Assembly (NCBI RefSeq): GCF_900230225.1
Contig: NZ_OCNH01000003.1
Span: 496,001-560,000, forward strand
Length of the DNA: 64,000 bases
Reading direction: 5' to 3'
Source: Spirosoma fluviale
GTDB taxonomy: Bacteria; Bacteroidota; Bacteroidia; Cytophagales; Spirosomataceae
Below, piece after piece: positions 44,869 through 53,528 of the stretch. The first letter of the stretch is position 1; each line of letters begins with the position of its first letter. The notes beneath the pieces were generated by a model. It made no database searches. It saw only the letters and a program-made list of their open reading frames with translations, and was not told where the DNA came from. The position numbers were made by a program, and so were the translations under genes.

Positions 44869-45911
44869 CCGATGGTGAATTGAATCGCTACAGCCGCCAT
44901 ATTAGCCTGCCCGAGATTGGGCTGGCCGGGCAGCAACGATTGAAACAGGCACGCGTGGCCCTTATCGGGGCGGGTGGATTAGGGTGCCCGGTGGGGCAAT
45001 ACCTCACGGCTGCGGGCATCGGTACGCTGGGGATCATCGACGGCGACGTAGTGGAAGAAAGCAATTTGCAGCGGCAGATTCTCTTTTCGCCCGAGCACAT
45101 TGGCCAGTCAAAAGCAACGGTAGCCGCCAATCTGCTGGCCCGGCAGAATCCATATTGTCAGGTGATTGCGCATCCGGTCTTTTTAACCCGCGACAATGCG
45201 TTGTCCTTATTAATGGATTACGACATCGTGGTGGATGGCTCCGATAATTTTGCGACGCGCTATCTGGTCAATGATGCCTGCGTTTTGCTTGGGAAACCGC
45301 TGGTGTTCGGCTCTATTTACAAATTCGACGGGCAAGTGAGTGTGTTCAACCACGCGGACGGTCCCACATACCGATGCCTGTACCCCGAACCCAGCGACCT
45401 TGCTGTCTGCGCCGAAGTGGGGGTGCTGGGCGTGTTGCCGGGCTTGACGGGATGCCTGATGGCCAGCGAAGTGATTAAGCTGGTAACGGGCGTTGGCGAC
45501 TTGCTGAGTGGTACGCTATTAGTTTTCAATGCGCTTACGCTCTCCTTCAACACCTTTTCGTTTACGGCTAATCCGGCCAATAAATTGATCACAGCGCTCC
45601 CCCGGTCAGAAGCCGACTGCGCCCTGCCCGTTCCGGAAATAACGGCATCAGCCTGGTTAGTCCAGACCAACCGCCCTGTATTGATCGACGTGCGGGAGCC
45701 GCATGAGTACGAGCGGGAGAATTTGGGTGGGCAGTTATTGCCGCTGGCCGAGCTGTACCAAAATCCCGAGCGGGTGCCGAGCGATCGGCCGGTTATTATC
45801 CACTGCCAGTCGGGGGCGCGAAGCCGGAAAGCCGTAGCCTTTTTGCGGGAAAAAGGGTATCGGAACGTGCTCAACTTGCAGGGCGGCTTGAACGCTCTCA
45901 AGCGCCTTTAG
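44865..45911 (+). CDS. thiF: ThiF/MoeB-like adenylyltransferase fused to rhodanese domain
   Basis: A 348-residue E1-like enzyme that adenylates the ThiS C-terminus. GAGGLGCPVGQYLTAAGIG at about 36-54 binds ATP, IDGDVVEESNLQRQ near 60-73 is conserved, and YRCLYPEPSD with CAEVGVLGVLPG holds the usual cysteine region. A C-terminal rhodanese domain (about 260-348) has the sulfur-carrying cysteine in IIHCQSGARS, so sulfur transfer and activation are in one protein. It closes the thiamine operon and overlaps by four bases the stop of the convergent ThiE-like gene. Confidence 0.9.
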   Translation: MTDGELNRYSRHISLPEIGLAGQQRLKQARVALIGAGGLGCPVGQYLTAAGIGTLGIIDGDVVEESNLQRQILFSPEHIGQSKATVAANLLARQNPYCQVIAHPVFLTRDNALSLLMDYDIVVDGSDNFATRYLVNDACVLLGKPLVFGSIYKFDGQVSVFNHADGPTYRCLYPEPSDLAVCAEVGVLGVLPGLTGCLMASEVIKLVTGVGDLLSGTLLVFNALTLSFNTFSFTANPANKLITALPRSEADCALPVPEITASAWLVQTNRPVLIDVREPHEYERENLGGQLLPLAELYQNPERVPSDRPVIIHCQSGARSRKAVAFLREKGYRNVLNLQGGLNALKRL

Positions 45912-46558
45912 CGGGAAAGTACTTCCTGTATTTGCCGGAGTGCATCGACCGCATCTGCGACTTGCCAGAGTGCGCCCATCAGCGCGGCCCCATCAAAACC
46001 GGCCCCACGAACGAGGGCTACATTCTCCGCCTGTATGCCACCCAGCCCAATCAACAGGGGTAAGGCTCTGTGCTGTTGCCGAATTGCCGACACTTCCTGT
46101 GCGGTAACCACCAGACTGCTCGACGGCCCATAGCCCGGTTTACTGATGCTCGGAAAAAGTGGACTGTAAAGCACCAGCTCAACCTGTCCGGCTAGCCGTG
46201 GCCACTCGCTGAGGGAATGAATGCTGGTCGAAAAAGGGAGACCGTCGGCGAAGGTCGCAGACCAGCGATCGGCGTCTTTCAGATGCCAGCGAAACGATGC
46301 CGGTACAGCGCTCCCTTGTGAAGCCGGGAGCAGTATTGATGGCTGAAAGACGGTTGGAAGTTGGGTCAGTCCGGCGCTATCGGCGGGGGCTCGCCAGTAT
46401 AGAAAATCAAGACCGCCGGTCAGTAGTAACTGAGTCGTTGCGATGTCCTGACTTTGCGGGCTGCCATCGGTTATGCCCAATAGTAGAAACGGATTTTTAT
46501 TCACTTGATAAACTGCACTGGGGTTTTCGACTAGAAATAAAGCGAATTGATTGGCCAA
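45908..46558 (-). CDS. Second thiamine phosphate synthase/TenI-like protein
   Basis: A 216-residue TIM-barrel protein related to ThiE and TenI, convergent with and overlapping thiF by four bases. ALPLLIGLGGIQAENVALVRGAGFDGAALMG near the C-terminus (about residues 164-194) and SLSEWPRLAGQVELVLYSPL, then FPSISKPGYG in place of the thiazole diphosphate loop GPFxxTxTK, fit a TenI-like reader rather than full ThiE. TenI aromatises the thiazole tautomer made by ThiG. The ThiE core loop HLGQED is not apparent here, so synthase activity is doubtful. Not under the riboswitch on this strand. Confidence 0.78.
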   Translation of the reverse strand: MANQFALFLVENPSAVYQVNKNPFLLLGITDGSPQSQDIATTQLLLTGGLDFLYWRAPADSAGLTQLPTVFQPSILLPASQGSAVPASFRWHLKDADRWSATFADGLPFSTSIHSLSEWPRLAGQVELVLYSPLFPSISKPGYGPSSSLVVTAQEVSAIRQQHRALPLLIGLGGIQAENVALVRGAGFDGAALMGALWQVADAVDALRQIQEVLSR

Positions 46559-46587
46559 TAGCCTGAATCGGGCCTGTTGGCGTATTA

Positions 46588-46715
46588 GTTATTGGTTATA
46601 AAGTTATTGGTTTGGGACGTTGGCTATACCATTCAAAATCAATCAGTAACTCAATAACTAATAACTCACTAGCTAATAACCATTAACCAGTCACTACTAA
46701 CCACTAACCAATAAC
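46588..46715. repeat. TTATTGGTTA-type inverted repeat
   Basis: GTTATTGGTTA (46588-46598) and TAACCAATAAC (46705-46715) are exact reverse complements. Degenerate copies of TAACTAATAAC and AACCATTAACC lie between them. The right end directly touches the GTG start of the next gene, so the element forms that gene's leader. Confidence 0.7.
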
Positions 46716-47936
46716 GTGACTAAAACAGCATTAGCCATACAGGGTGGCGAGAAAGCCGTCAAGACCACCTTCCCATGGCCCATTTACGATGAGCAGGATG
46801 TACAGGCCGTCGCCGAACTGGTGCGGAGCGGGCAATGGGGCAATCCGGACTGCGCCGGGGCCGTTGCGGAATTCGAACAGCAGTTTGCCCGGTATTGCGG
46901 CAGTAAATACGCCATAAGCTGCGTCAATGGGTCGGTGTCCCTGCGTTTGGCGCTGATTGCCTGTGGCGTACGACCCGGCGATGAAGTCATTGTTCCGCCC
47001 TATACATTCATTGCCACGGCTTCTGTGGTGCTGGAGGTCAACTGCGTTCCCGTTTTCGTCGATATTCAGCCCGATACCTATAACCTGGACCCTGTTGCCA
47101 TTGAGGCCGCCATTACGGAACGGACCAAAGTGATCATTCCGGTTCATTTTGCTGGTTTGCCCTGCCACATGGACGCTATCCTGGATATTGCCCGCCGACA
47201 CAATTTGCGGGTCATTGAAGATGCGGCCCACGCGCATGGTGGGGAGTTCCAGGGCCGAAAACTCGGGTCTATTGGCGATGCGGGCAGTTTCAGCTTTCAG
47301 TCGTCCAAAAACCTGACCTCGGGCGAAGGCGGCATGGTCATTACCAGCGACGACGACCTGTACCGAACCATGAACTCTATGCGGAACGTGGGGCGACTGC
47401 CGGGCGGACAATGGTACGACCATTTCAATCCGGGTTGTAACTACCGAATTACGCAGCTACAGGCCGTTTTGCTCAGTAAACAGCTGGAGCGGCTGGAGGA
47501 ACAGACACACATCCGCAACGAAAACGGGCTTTATTTGGATAGCCTACTGGCCGATGTAGAGGGAGTTACCCCGCTGAGCCGGGGAGGAGAGGAGCTGATT
47601 CACCCGTATCATCTCTATATTTTCCGGTACGATAAGACCAAATTCGGTCAGGTGTCCAAGCAGGAGTTTGTGGCGATGCTGGCGGCAGAAGGCGTTCCCT
47701 GTTCGGCGGGGTATCCGCATCCGTTGTACAAGCAGCCCGTTTTTCAGCAAAAAAACTGGCTCTGCTACGCCCTGCCCGACACCGTCGATTATACGAATGT
47801 GACCTGCCCGGTTGCCGAACGCGCCTGCACCGACGAAGCCGTGTGGATTTTTCAGCAGGCCATGCTGGGGTCACGCACCGACATGGAGTCCTTTGCCGAA
47901 GCCATTCGCAAGGTTCAACACGCCGTTAGTAATTAG
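46716..47936 (+). CDS. DegT/DnrJ/EryC1/StrS-family aminotransferase
   Basis: A 406-residue PLP-dependent sugar aminotransferase-type protein. CVNGSVSLRLALIACGVRPG near 71-90 binds PLP phosphate, and VIEDAAHAHGGEFQGRKLGS at about 167-186 has the aspartate that contacts the pyridine ring. FSFQSSKNLTSGEGG at about 192-206 has the lysine. These enzymes usually aminate keto sugars of surface polysaccharides, or act on inositols. The start is GTG at 46716, directly after the repeat. The next gene starts 25 bases downstream, a possible operon partner. Substrate unknown. Confidence 0.9.
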   Translation: MTKTALAIQGGEKAVKTTFPWPIYDEQDVQAVAELVRSGQWGNPDCAGAVAEFEQQFARYCGSKYAISCVNGSVSLRLALIACGVRPGDEVIVPPYTFIATASVVLEVNCVPVFVDIQPDTYNLDPVAIEAAITERTKVIIPVHFAGLPCHMDAILDIARRHNLRVIEDAAHAHGGEFQGRKLGSIGDAGSFSFQSSKNLTSGEGGMVITSDDDLYRTMNSMRNVGRLPGGQWYDHFNPGCNYRITQLQAVLLSKQLERLEEQTHIRNENGLYLDSLLADVEGVTPLSRGGEELIHPYHLYIFRYDKTKFGQVSKQEFVAMLAAEGVPCSAGYPHPLYKQPVFQQKNWLCYALPDTVDYTNVTCPVAERACTDEAVWIFQQAMLGSRTDMESFAEAIRKVQHAVSN

Positions 47937-47961
47937 CCTGTCCCGTTTCCCCGCCCACCGT

Positions 47962-50328
47962 ATGTACCTAACCCGTCTTGTTTCCCGACTCTTTTTCCTT
48001 ACACTTCTGACTGTTGCCGGATCGGGCTTACTGTTGGCGCAGCCTATTAATCTACAACGGGCGGTTGTGCTCGTATCGCCCTCAATTCCGGCACCCATGC
48101 GCGTAACGGCTCCCCAAATGCTGACGGAGGAGATTGCCAAACGAACCGGCACAACCCTGAAAAGCGTAACCGTCTGGCCAAAAACGAACCCCGTTTGTGT
48201 AGCGTTTGCGCTGGCGAGCGATACCGATTTACAAGGTGTTTCGGTGCCAGTAAATTCAGAAAAACAGCGCCCGGAGGCACTGCCGGAAGGGTTTCGCGTT
48301 GTCAGCGATGTAACACCCAAAGGCACCACGCTCTGGATCATTGGCGCCGACGCCCGTGGTATTTTATACGGTACGGGATGGCTCCTGCGAAACCTTACCA
48401 TGGATCGAAAGCGGCTCGAACTGGCCGCACCCGCCAACATCGCTACTGCACCCGCTTACCCCATCCGGGGGCATCAACTGGGGTATCGGTCAACGGCTAA
48501 TTCCTACGATGCGTGGTCGGTGGCGCAGTTCGACCAGTACATTCGGGAACTGGCTATTTTTGGTACCAACGCCATCGAGGGCATTCCGTTTCACGAAGAC
48601 GAAAAGCCAAGCCCTCATTTTAAGCTGCCTGCACCGGAAATGCGGGTCAAAATGAGCGAGATATGCCAGAAATACGACCTCGATTACTGGGTGTGGACAC
48701 CCGCCACGTTTGCGCTGACCGACGCGGCCAAACGAACCGCCGAACTCGCACTGCACGAGGCTTTTTACAAAGCCTGTCCCCGGCTCGACCACATCTTTGT
48801 GCCGGGGGGCGATCCGGGCGATAATCACCCCCGGGAGGTGATGCCTTTCCTGAAAGACCTGCACACGCGCCTGACAAAATACCACCCGAAGGCCAAAATA
48901 TGGCTCTCGTTACAGGGGTTCAGCGTTGAGCAGGTCGATTATTTCTACGGGTACCTCGTGCAGCAAAAACCCGACTGGCTGGCGGGTCTGGTTCACGGAC
49001 CGGGGAGCCCGTCGCTCGCCGAAACCCGCTTCCGGCTCCCGAAGAAATACCAGCTTCGGCAGTACCCCGACATTACCCATAACGTCCGTTGCGAATACCC
49101 GGTCGAGCGCTGGGATCAGGCCTATGCGCTGACGCTGGGCCGGGAAGCGGCCAACCCGCGCCCGTATTTCTTCGCCAAAGCGCAGACAGCGGCAGCCCCC
49201 TTTACCGACGGCTTCGTGTCGTATTCCGATGGCTGTCATGACGATGTGAATAAGGTCGTGTGGAGTATGCGTGGCTGGAATCCGGAGGCCGATGTCAACG
49301 AAATACTAGCCGATTATGGCCGTTTTTTCTTTGGCCCGACACTGGATGCCGCAACCGCCAATGGCATTGCGGCTCTTGAACAAAACTGGCAGGGGCCACT
49401 GGCCGAAAACGGTGGGGTAGAAGCTACCTTCGCCTTCTGGAAAAAGCTGGAAGCCGATCAACCAGCACTCGCAAGTAACTGGCGGTGGCAACTGTTCCTG
49501 CTTCGGGCAACTTACGATGCGTATACCCGCAGACGTTTGCTGTATGAGCAGAGCCTTGAAAAGCAGGCTAATCAGTTGCTCGCCAGCGCCGACATCACCG
49601 CACCCGAAATGGCTATGAGTCAGGCGCTGGATGTGGTGAATCAGGCGGATAAAAATCCCGTCTTGCCCGAGTTGCGCAACCGGATCGAAACCCTGTGCGC
49701 CGATTTGTTTACCTCCGTTGGCTTGCAAACCAGCGTGCCCAAGTACAAAGCAAAAGGTTACGAACGCGGCTGTTTGTTGGATTTTGTCGATTATCCACTC
49801 AACAACCGCTGGTGGCTGGCCGATGAGTTTGTTAAGGTCAAATCCCTGCAAACGAAGGCCGGACAGCTAAATCGTTTGCGGGAAATCAGCGTCTGGGAAA
49901 ACCCCGGCAAGGGCAGTTTTTACGACGATGTGTCGAGCGTGAGTAAAGGGCCGCGCGTAAAAACCATCTCCGACGATGCCACCGATATTGCCTGGTGGCA
50001 GGATGGCCGCAGTCGTGCCCGACTATCGTCGCAAACCTACCAGCGGAGCCCGTCGCTCACCTACGAAAATCTCGATCCCGGTGCCCGGTATGTTGTTCGG
50101 GTGGTGGGGTTTGGCGAAGCCCTGTTGCGCGTTGATGGTCAGCGACTCGAACCAACGGTCTACAACCGGGAGGCCGATACCGTGAAAGAATGGATTGTGC
50201 CGCTGTCGGCCACGCAGGACGGTCGCATCAGTGTCACGTTCGATCAGCCGGAAGAGTCGCACCTGAACTGGCGGCAAAATTCCCGCATTTCCGACATCTG
50301 GCTGCTGAAGGAAAAAGGAGGTGAGTAA
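47962..50328 (+). CDS. Secreted glycoside hydrolase-like protein (GH67/GH20-type N-terminal domain)
   Basis: A 788-residue exported protein from ATG 47962; the longer frame from 47812 lies in the preceding gene. Signal peptide ends near LLLAQ. N-terminal alpha/beta domain (about 20-140, ARGILYGTGWLLRNL) resembles the domain before the catalytic barrel of alpha-glucuronidases and hexosaminidases. A barrel follows with YPIRGHQLGYRSTANSYD at about 155-172, IFVPGGDPGDNHP near 275 and FVSYSDGCHDDVNKV near 420. The C-terminal part looks like a beta-sandwich. Acidic residues are present, but I cannot assign the catalytic pair with confidence. Family and substrate are uncertain. Confidence 0.6.
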   Translation: MYLTRLVSRLFFLTLLTVAGSGLLLAQPINLQRAVVLVSPSIPAPMRVTAPQMLTEEIAKRTGTTLKSVTVWPKTNPVCVAFALASDTDLQGVSVPVNSEKQRPEALPEGFRVVSDVTPKGTTLWIIGADARGILYGTGWLLRNLTMDRKRLELAAPANIATAPAYPIRGHQLGYRSTANSYDAWSVAQFDQYIRELAIFGTNAIEGIPFHEDEKPSPHFKLPAPEMRVKMSEICQKYDLDYWVWTPATFALTDAAKRTAELALHEAFYKACPRLDHIFVPGGDPGDNHPREVMPFLKDLHTRLTKYHPKAKIWLSLQGFSVEQVDYFYGYLVQQKPDWLAGLVHGPGSPSLAETRFRLPKKYQLRQYPDITHNVRCEYPVERWDQAYALTLGREAANPRPYFFAKAQTAAAPFTDGFVSYSDGCHDDVNKVVWSMRGWNPEADVNEILADYGRFFFGPTLDAATANGIAALEQNWQGPLAENGGVEATFAFWKKLEADQPALASNWRWQLFLLRATYDAYTRRRLLYEQSLEKQANQLLASADITAPEMAMSQALDVVNQADKNPVLPELRNRIETLCADLFTSVGLQTSVPKYKAKGYERGCLLDFVDYPLNNRWWLADEFVKVKSLQTKAGQLNRLREISVWENPGKGSFYDDVSSVSKGPRVKTISDDATDIAWWQDGRSRARLSSQTYQRSPSLTYENLDPGARYVVRVVGFGEALLRVDGQRLEPTVYNREADTVKEWIVPLSATQDGRISVTFDQPEESHLNWRQNSRISDIWLLKEKGGE

Positions 50329-50375
50329 ATGGAGCCGCCTGGTTCTTTGGACGTAGTTTGCGCACTGGTGCAATG

Positions 50376-50532
50376 TAGTCGCGTAGCGACGAGATGTTTA
50401 TAGTCAAGGTTCTCCCCTGAGCCAACGGACGTGCCGTAGGTAAGCGACTTATAGCGATTGTTGCGTACCTACGGCACGCCAATTAAGGCTATGACGATTT
50501 ATTGCTACAAACATTTCATCGCTATGCGACTA
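50376..50532. repeat. Nested inverted-repeat element
   Basis: Outer arms 50376-50400 (TAGTCGCGTAGCGACGAGAT and onward) and 50508-50532 are reverse complements with 21 of 25 matches. Inner arms CGTGCCGTAGGTA (50430-50442) and TACCTACGGCACG (50466-50478) are perfect over 13 bases and unrelated to the outer pair. This occupies about half of the 360-base gap between the glycosidase-like gene and the DUF4153 gene. The rest, to 50626, is AT-rich with nothing else recognisable. Confidence 0.8.
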
Positions 50533-50626
50533 AAAATTTTATAGGATTGATCGCCGTATAGTACTGATTATTAAGTTTATATGTTGCCGTAAAACTCGAC
50601 CCCCGAACTATTTATGCCTGTATCTA

Positions 50627-50655
50627 TTGAGTGCTAAAAAAGATTGTTAGCTTTG
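50627..50655 (+). promoter_or_regulatory. Probable sigma-70 promoter of the DUF4153 gene
   Basis: TTG at 50627-50629 and TAGCTTTG at 50648-50655, 18 bases apart, fit the Bacteroidota TTG / TAnnTTTG promoter. The start codon follows 33 bases after the -7 box. Confidence 0.6.
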
Positions 50656-50688
50656 TAATACAAAGTACTTTTAATCCACTCTCTTTTT

Positions 50689-51933
50689 ATGCGCGACGAG
50701 ATTCTGTCCAACCTGAACAATCCCCGGCAACTGGAAAAGTTGTACTGGACCAACAAAACAACCTTCAAAGCGGCTTTTAACGCCCTTTACCCAAACCTAC
50801 AGGACAACCCGCTGGCGGAGGGATGGTACCAGCGACTCAACTACAGCCCCGATGATCTGCTCTGGGGCACGCCCACTGAACGGCTTTTTGTCGTAACAGC
50901 GTCCGGGTTGGCCGCGCTGCTAGCCCAACTCCCCAAACTGTTATCGCTGGATCAGGAGTTGTTTTATTCCCGCAATGTGGGCTTCATCGTGTTCCCGCTG
51001 TTGATCGCCTACTTTGCCTGGAAAAACAAAATTTCCTGGAAAACGGGCGCGTGGCTAGGGGGACTTACCCTGTTCGCCATTGTGTTCATCAACTTTCTTC
51101 CTAAAAATCCAACGAGCAACACGCTGATCCTGTCCTGTCTTCACTTGCCCCTGTGGCTGTGGTCTCTGCTGGGCTTTACGTTTGGCGGAGGAAAGCTGAA
51201 AGGTGAGGTGAACTGGCTGGGCTTTCTGCGGTATAACGGCGAGCTGGCAGTTGTAACGGCCCTTCTGCTGATAGCGGGCGGACTAACGACGGCACTTACC
51301 ATCAACTTGTTCGCCCTGAGTGGCTGGAAGATCGAAACGTTCTACTTCAACTACATCGTAATTTGCGGACTGGCTGCGGTGCCTATGGTAGCCACTTTTC
51401 TTACCCAGGCCCAACCCGCGCTGGTCAACAAAGTCGCTCCGGTCATCGCGAACCTGTTCAGCCCGGTGGCGCTGGTGATGCTGGTCGTTTATCTGACCGC
51501 TACGGTTTTCTCGGGGAAAGACCCGTACCATGACCGCGATTTTCTGTTGCTGTACAATGCGCTGCTGATCGGCGTGATGGCCCTTATTTTCTTTTCGGTA
51601 GCCGAGGCTACGTCAGCCAGTAAAAAGCCCGCCCAGATTCTCATTCTCTTCCTGTTATCGGTAGTAACGGTCGTGGTGAATGGCATTGCTTTGTCGGCGG
51701 TGCTGTTCCGGATTGCCGAATGGGGCCTAACACCCAACCGGGCTGCCGTACTGGGGGCGAACGTCCTGATGCTCAGTCATCTGTTGTATGTAAGCGTACG
51801 ACTCTTTGGGGCTATGACCCGCAAAACAAATCTCTCGCTGGTGGGCCGGTCAATGGCTTTCTTTCTGCCTATTTACAGTGCGTGGAGTGCCATTGTCGTC
51901 TTCCTGTTCCCGCTGCTTTTTAGCTTTAAATAA
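50689..51933 (+). CDS. DUF4153-type multi-spanning membrane protein
   Basis: A 414-residue inner-membrane protein. A hydrophilic N-terminus of about 80 residues is followed by about ten hydrophobic helices (for example ISWKTGAWLGGLTLFAIVFI and LVMLVVYLTATVFSG, with DPYHDRDFLLLYNALLIGVM). DPYHDRDFLL is typical of DUF4153. Function is unknown. It has its own promoter and is followed after 32 bases by the DoxX-like gene, so they may be cotranscribed. Confidence 0.72.
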   Translation: MRDEILSNLNNPRQLEKLYWTNKTTFKAAFNALYPNLQDNPLAEGWYQRLNYSPDDLLWGTPTERLFVVTASGLAALLAQLPKLLSLDQELFYSRNVGFIVFPLLIAYFAWKNKISWKTGAWLGGLTLFAIVFINFLPKNPTSNTLILSCLHLPLWLWSLLGFTFGGGKLKGEVNWLGFLRYNGELAVVTALLLIAGGLTTALTINLFALSGWKIETFYFNYIVICGLAAVPMVATFLTQAQPALVNKVAPVIANLFSPVALVMLVVYLTATVFSGKDPYHDRDFLLLYNALLIGVMALIFFSVAEATSASKKPAQILILFLLSVVTVVVNGIALSAVLFRIAEWGLTPNRAAVLGANVLMLSHLLYVSVRLFGAMTRKTNLSLVGRSMAFFLPIYSAWSAIVVFLFPLLFSFK

Positions 51934-51965
51934 AAGTTGGAAACAGGGTTAGCACGGCAAAGATC

Positions 51966-52700
51966 ATGAATATAGCGACTACGCTCGACCGGCTTCATGC
52001 TCGGGTAAAGCAAAATCGGTGGATGCGGTATTTTGCGGTTTTCAACCGCGTGGCACTGGCGATGGGGTTTTTACCGGCGGGCTACGTGAAAATTGCGGGG
52101 GAGCGGTTTACCAATTTATCCAATAATCACCCGATGGGCCATTATCTGGAAGCGCTTTACCATACCGGGTATTATTATACCGTTATAGGTGTTGCCCAGA
52201 TGATGGCGGCTGTTCTGTTGCTGATACCACGCACGGCAACGCTGGGTGCGCTCCTCTATTTTCCCATCATTCTGAACATTACGATCCTGTCGTTTTCGGT
52301 GCGATTTGACGGGTCGTTGCTATCGTCGCCCTTAATGGTACTGGCAAATTTGTACCTGCTTTGCTGGGATTATGACAAATTGAAATTCATTTTTCCGTTC
52401 AATCACTCAACACCTCCGGAGGCTCTGCCCGCGCCCGCACTGAAAAGTCTAATGAGTACGTTTCCCAAACGGTTCTTCGCCGGGGTGGCTACAACGGTTT
52501 TTCTGGTAGGGTTGTTCGTAACAAACGTTTATGACATCAAACCCCGCAACACGTTTCCGGATTGCGTAAGGCAACGTGCGAATAGCCGTAACCCAAAGGC
52601 ATGCCACGAGTTCTGCGACTGTATTCACACCAGGGGGAAGCCCCTCAATACCTGTTTGGAGCAGTACAAGAGCGCGCTGGGAGGCAAACGGGTGAATTAA
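51966..52700 (+). CDS. DoxX-like membrane protein with cysteine-rich tail
   Basis: A 244-residue membrane protein of the DoxX-like type, four or five hydrophobic segments (GVAQMMAAVLLLIPRTATLG near 75, LLYFPIILNITILSFSV near 97, and VATTVFLVGLFVTNVY near 176). N-terminal FLPAGYVKIAGERF is the DoxX-like entry. The C-terminal 50 residues hold five cysteines (FPDCVRQRANSRNPKACHEF, then CDCIH and NTCLEQY), unusual for the family, perhaps periplasmic disulfides or a metal site. DoxX proteins were linked to thiosulfate and quinone chemistry, but function here is unknown. Confidence 0.7.
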   Translation: MNIATTLDRLHARVKQNRWMRYFAVFNRVALAMGFLPAGYVKIAGERFTNLSNNHPMGHYLEALYHTGYYYTVIGVAQMMAAVLLLIPRTATLGALLYFPIILNITILSFSVRFDGSLLSSPLMVLANLYLLCWDYDKLKFIFPFNHSTPPEALPAPALKSLMSTFPKRFFAGVATTVFLVGLFVTNVYDIKPRNTFPDCVRQRANSRNPKACHEFCDCIHTRGKPLNTCLEQYKSALGGKRVN

Positions 52701-52718
52701 GAGAAGAGTTTAAGGACA

Positions 52719-53465
52719 CTACATTGATTTTGGTTGCAGAATATTCTGGGGAGATCTGTCAGTGTTGGCAACAAGGTGGGTGTCAGTAACCTTGATACTA
52801 TGGACATCGGCTTGAATAACAGTCGGTTCGCTCTCTTTCTTTGTCAGATTGAAGCTCTTGAGTAAACTTTGTATGCGGGACGGGTCATAGCCAGCCATAT
52901 AAGCAAGCAGCGATACCGTTACGGCAAATCGGGTGTACGAAGACGCCGTCAACCCTGTAAACTCACCCGCGTTATTGGTATCGATTGAGCTCGTAAAGTT
53001 CGTCAGGTACGACCCGGCAATAAAGATCATGAAGGTGATAAAGCCACGGAGAAGCGAAACCAAAGGGCTTTCGGTCATGTACAGATAGCTCTGAAAATCG
53101 GTCGAGTTAGGACTAAGCGAAGCCGGGTTAATGATAGAAAACTTATTACTGGCGGCTAAATTACTGGCGATTCCGCCCAACGCTCCTGCCAATGACGCCA
53201 ATAAAGCAACGTTTGTTGGCGTTAGGCTGACGGCGTAAAGGGTGAGATAATACCAGTCTATCCTGTCGGCAGGAATGATGCAAGCCCTAAACGTTGTCGA
53301 GTCCAGACTTAAACCGAGGACAAATAAGGTAAGCCATCCCACAAAAAGAAAAGTACCGATAATATTCCGCGTTGCCTTCCCGGCTTTAGTGAGCAAACGA
53401 GGGTTTATCTCTTGTGCTTCAGGTATAGCTTTATCCACGGGTGTCTCATGTTTGGCAGGCATCAT
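52719..53465 (-). CDS. Four-helix membrane protein of unknown function, next to patatin
   Basis: Not recognised. A 248-residue protein with hydrophobic helices at about 34-52 (IIGTFLFVGWLTLFVLGLSL), 72-105 (with NVALLASLAGALGGIASNLA), 137-156 and 178-195. It has a Gly/Ala-rich second helix and a hydrophilic C-terminus of about 55 residues with VHSIKVTDTHLV. It is downstream of the patatin gene on the same strand, 63 bases apart, and is probably cotranscribed with it. It could be a membrane partner, immunity protein or target of the phospholipase; no direct evidence. Start could be 53465 or the next codon, both ATG. Confidence 0.7.
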   Translation of the reverse strand: MMPAKHETPVDKAIPEAQEINPRLLTKAGKATRNIIGTFLFVGWLTLFVLGLSLDSTTFRACIIPADRIDWYYLTLYAVSLTPTNVALLASLAGALGGIASNLAASNKFSIINPASLSPNSTDFQSYLYMTESPLVSLLRGFITFMIFIAGSYLTNFTSSIDTNNAGEFTGLTASSYTRFAVTVSLLAYMAGYDPSRIQSLLKSFNLTKKESEPTVIQADVHSIKVTDTHLVANTDRSPQNILQPKSM

Positions 53466-53528
53466 GGTATCTGAGAAGTAGAGTGTATACAGGGTAAAGC
53501 CAGATAATGTAACGTGTTGTCAGTTGAC

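Noticed and set aside
46588..46715. tRNA or small RNA before the DegT gene
   Set aside because: No cloverleaf or CCA-type end; sequence is a simple AT-rich inverted repeat.
47812..47961. Extended N-terminus of the glycosidase-like protein
   Set aside because: It lies in the end of the DegT gene; ATG 47962 gives an immediate signal peptide.
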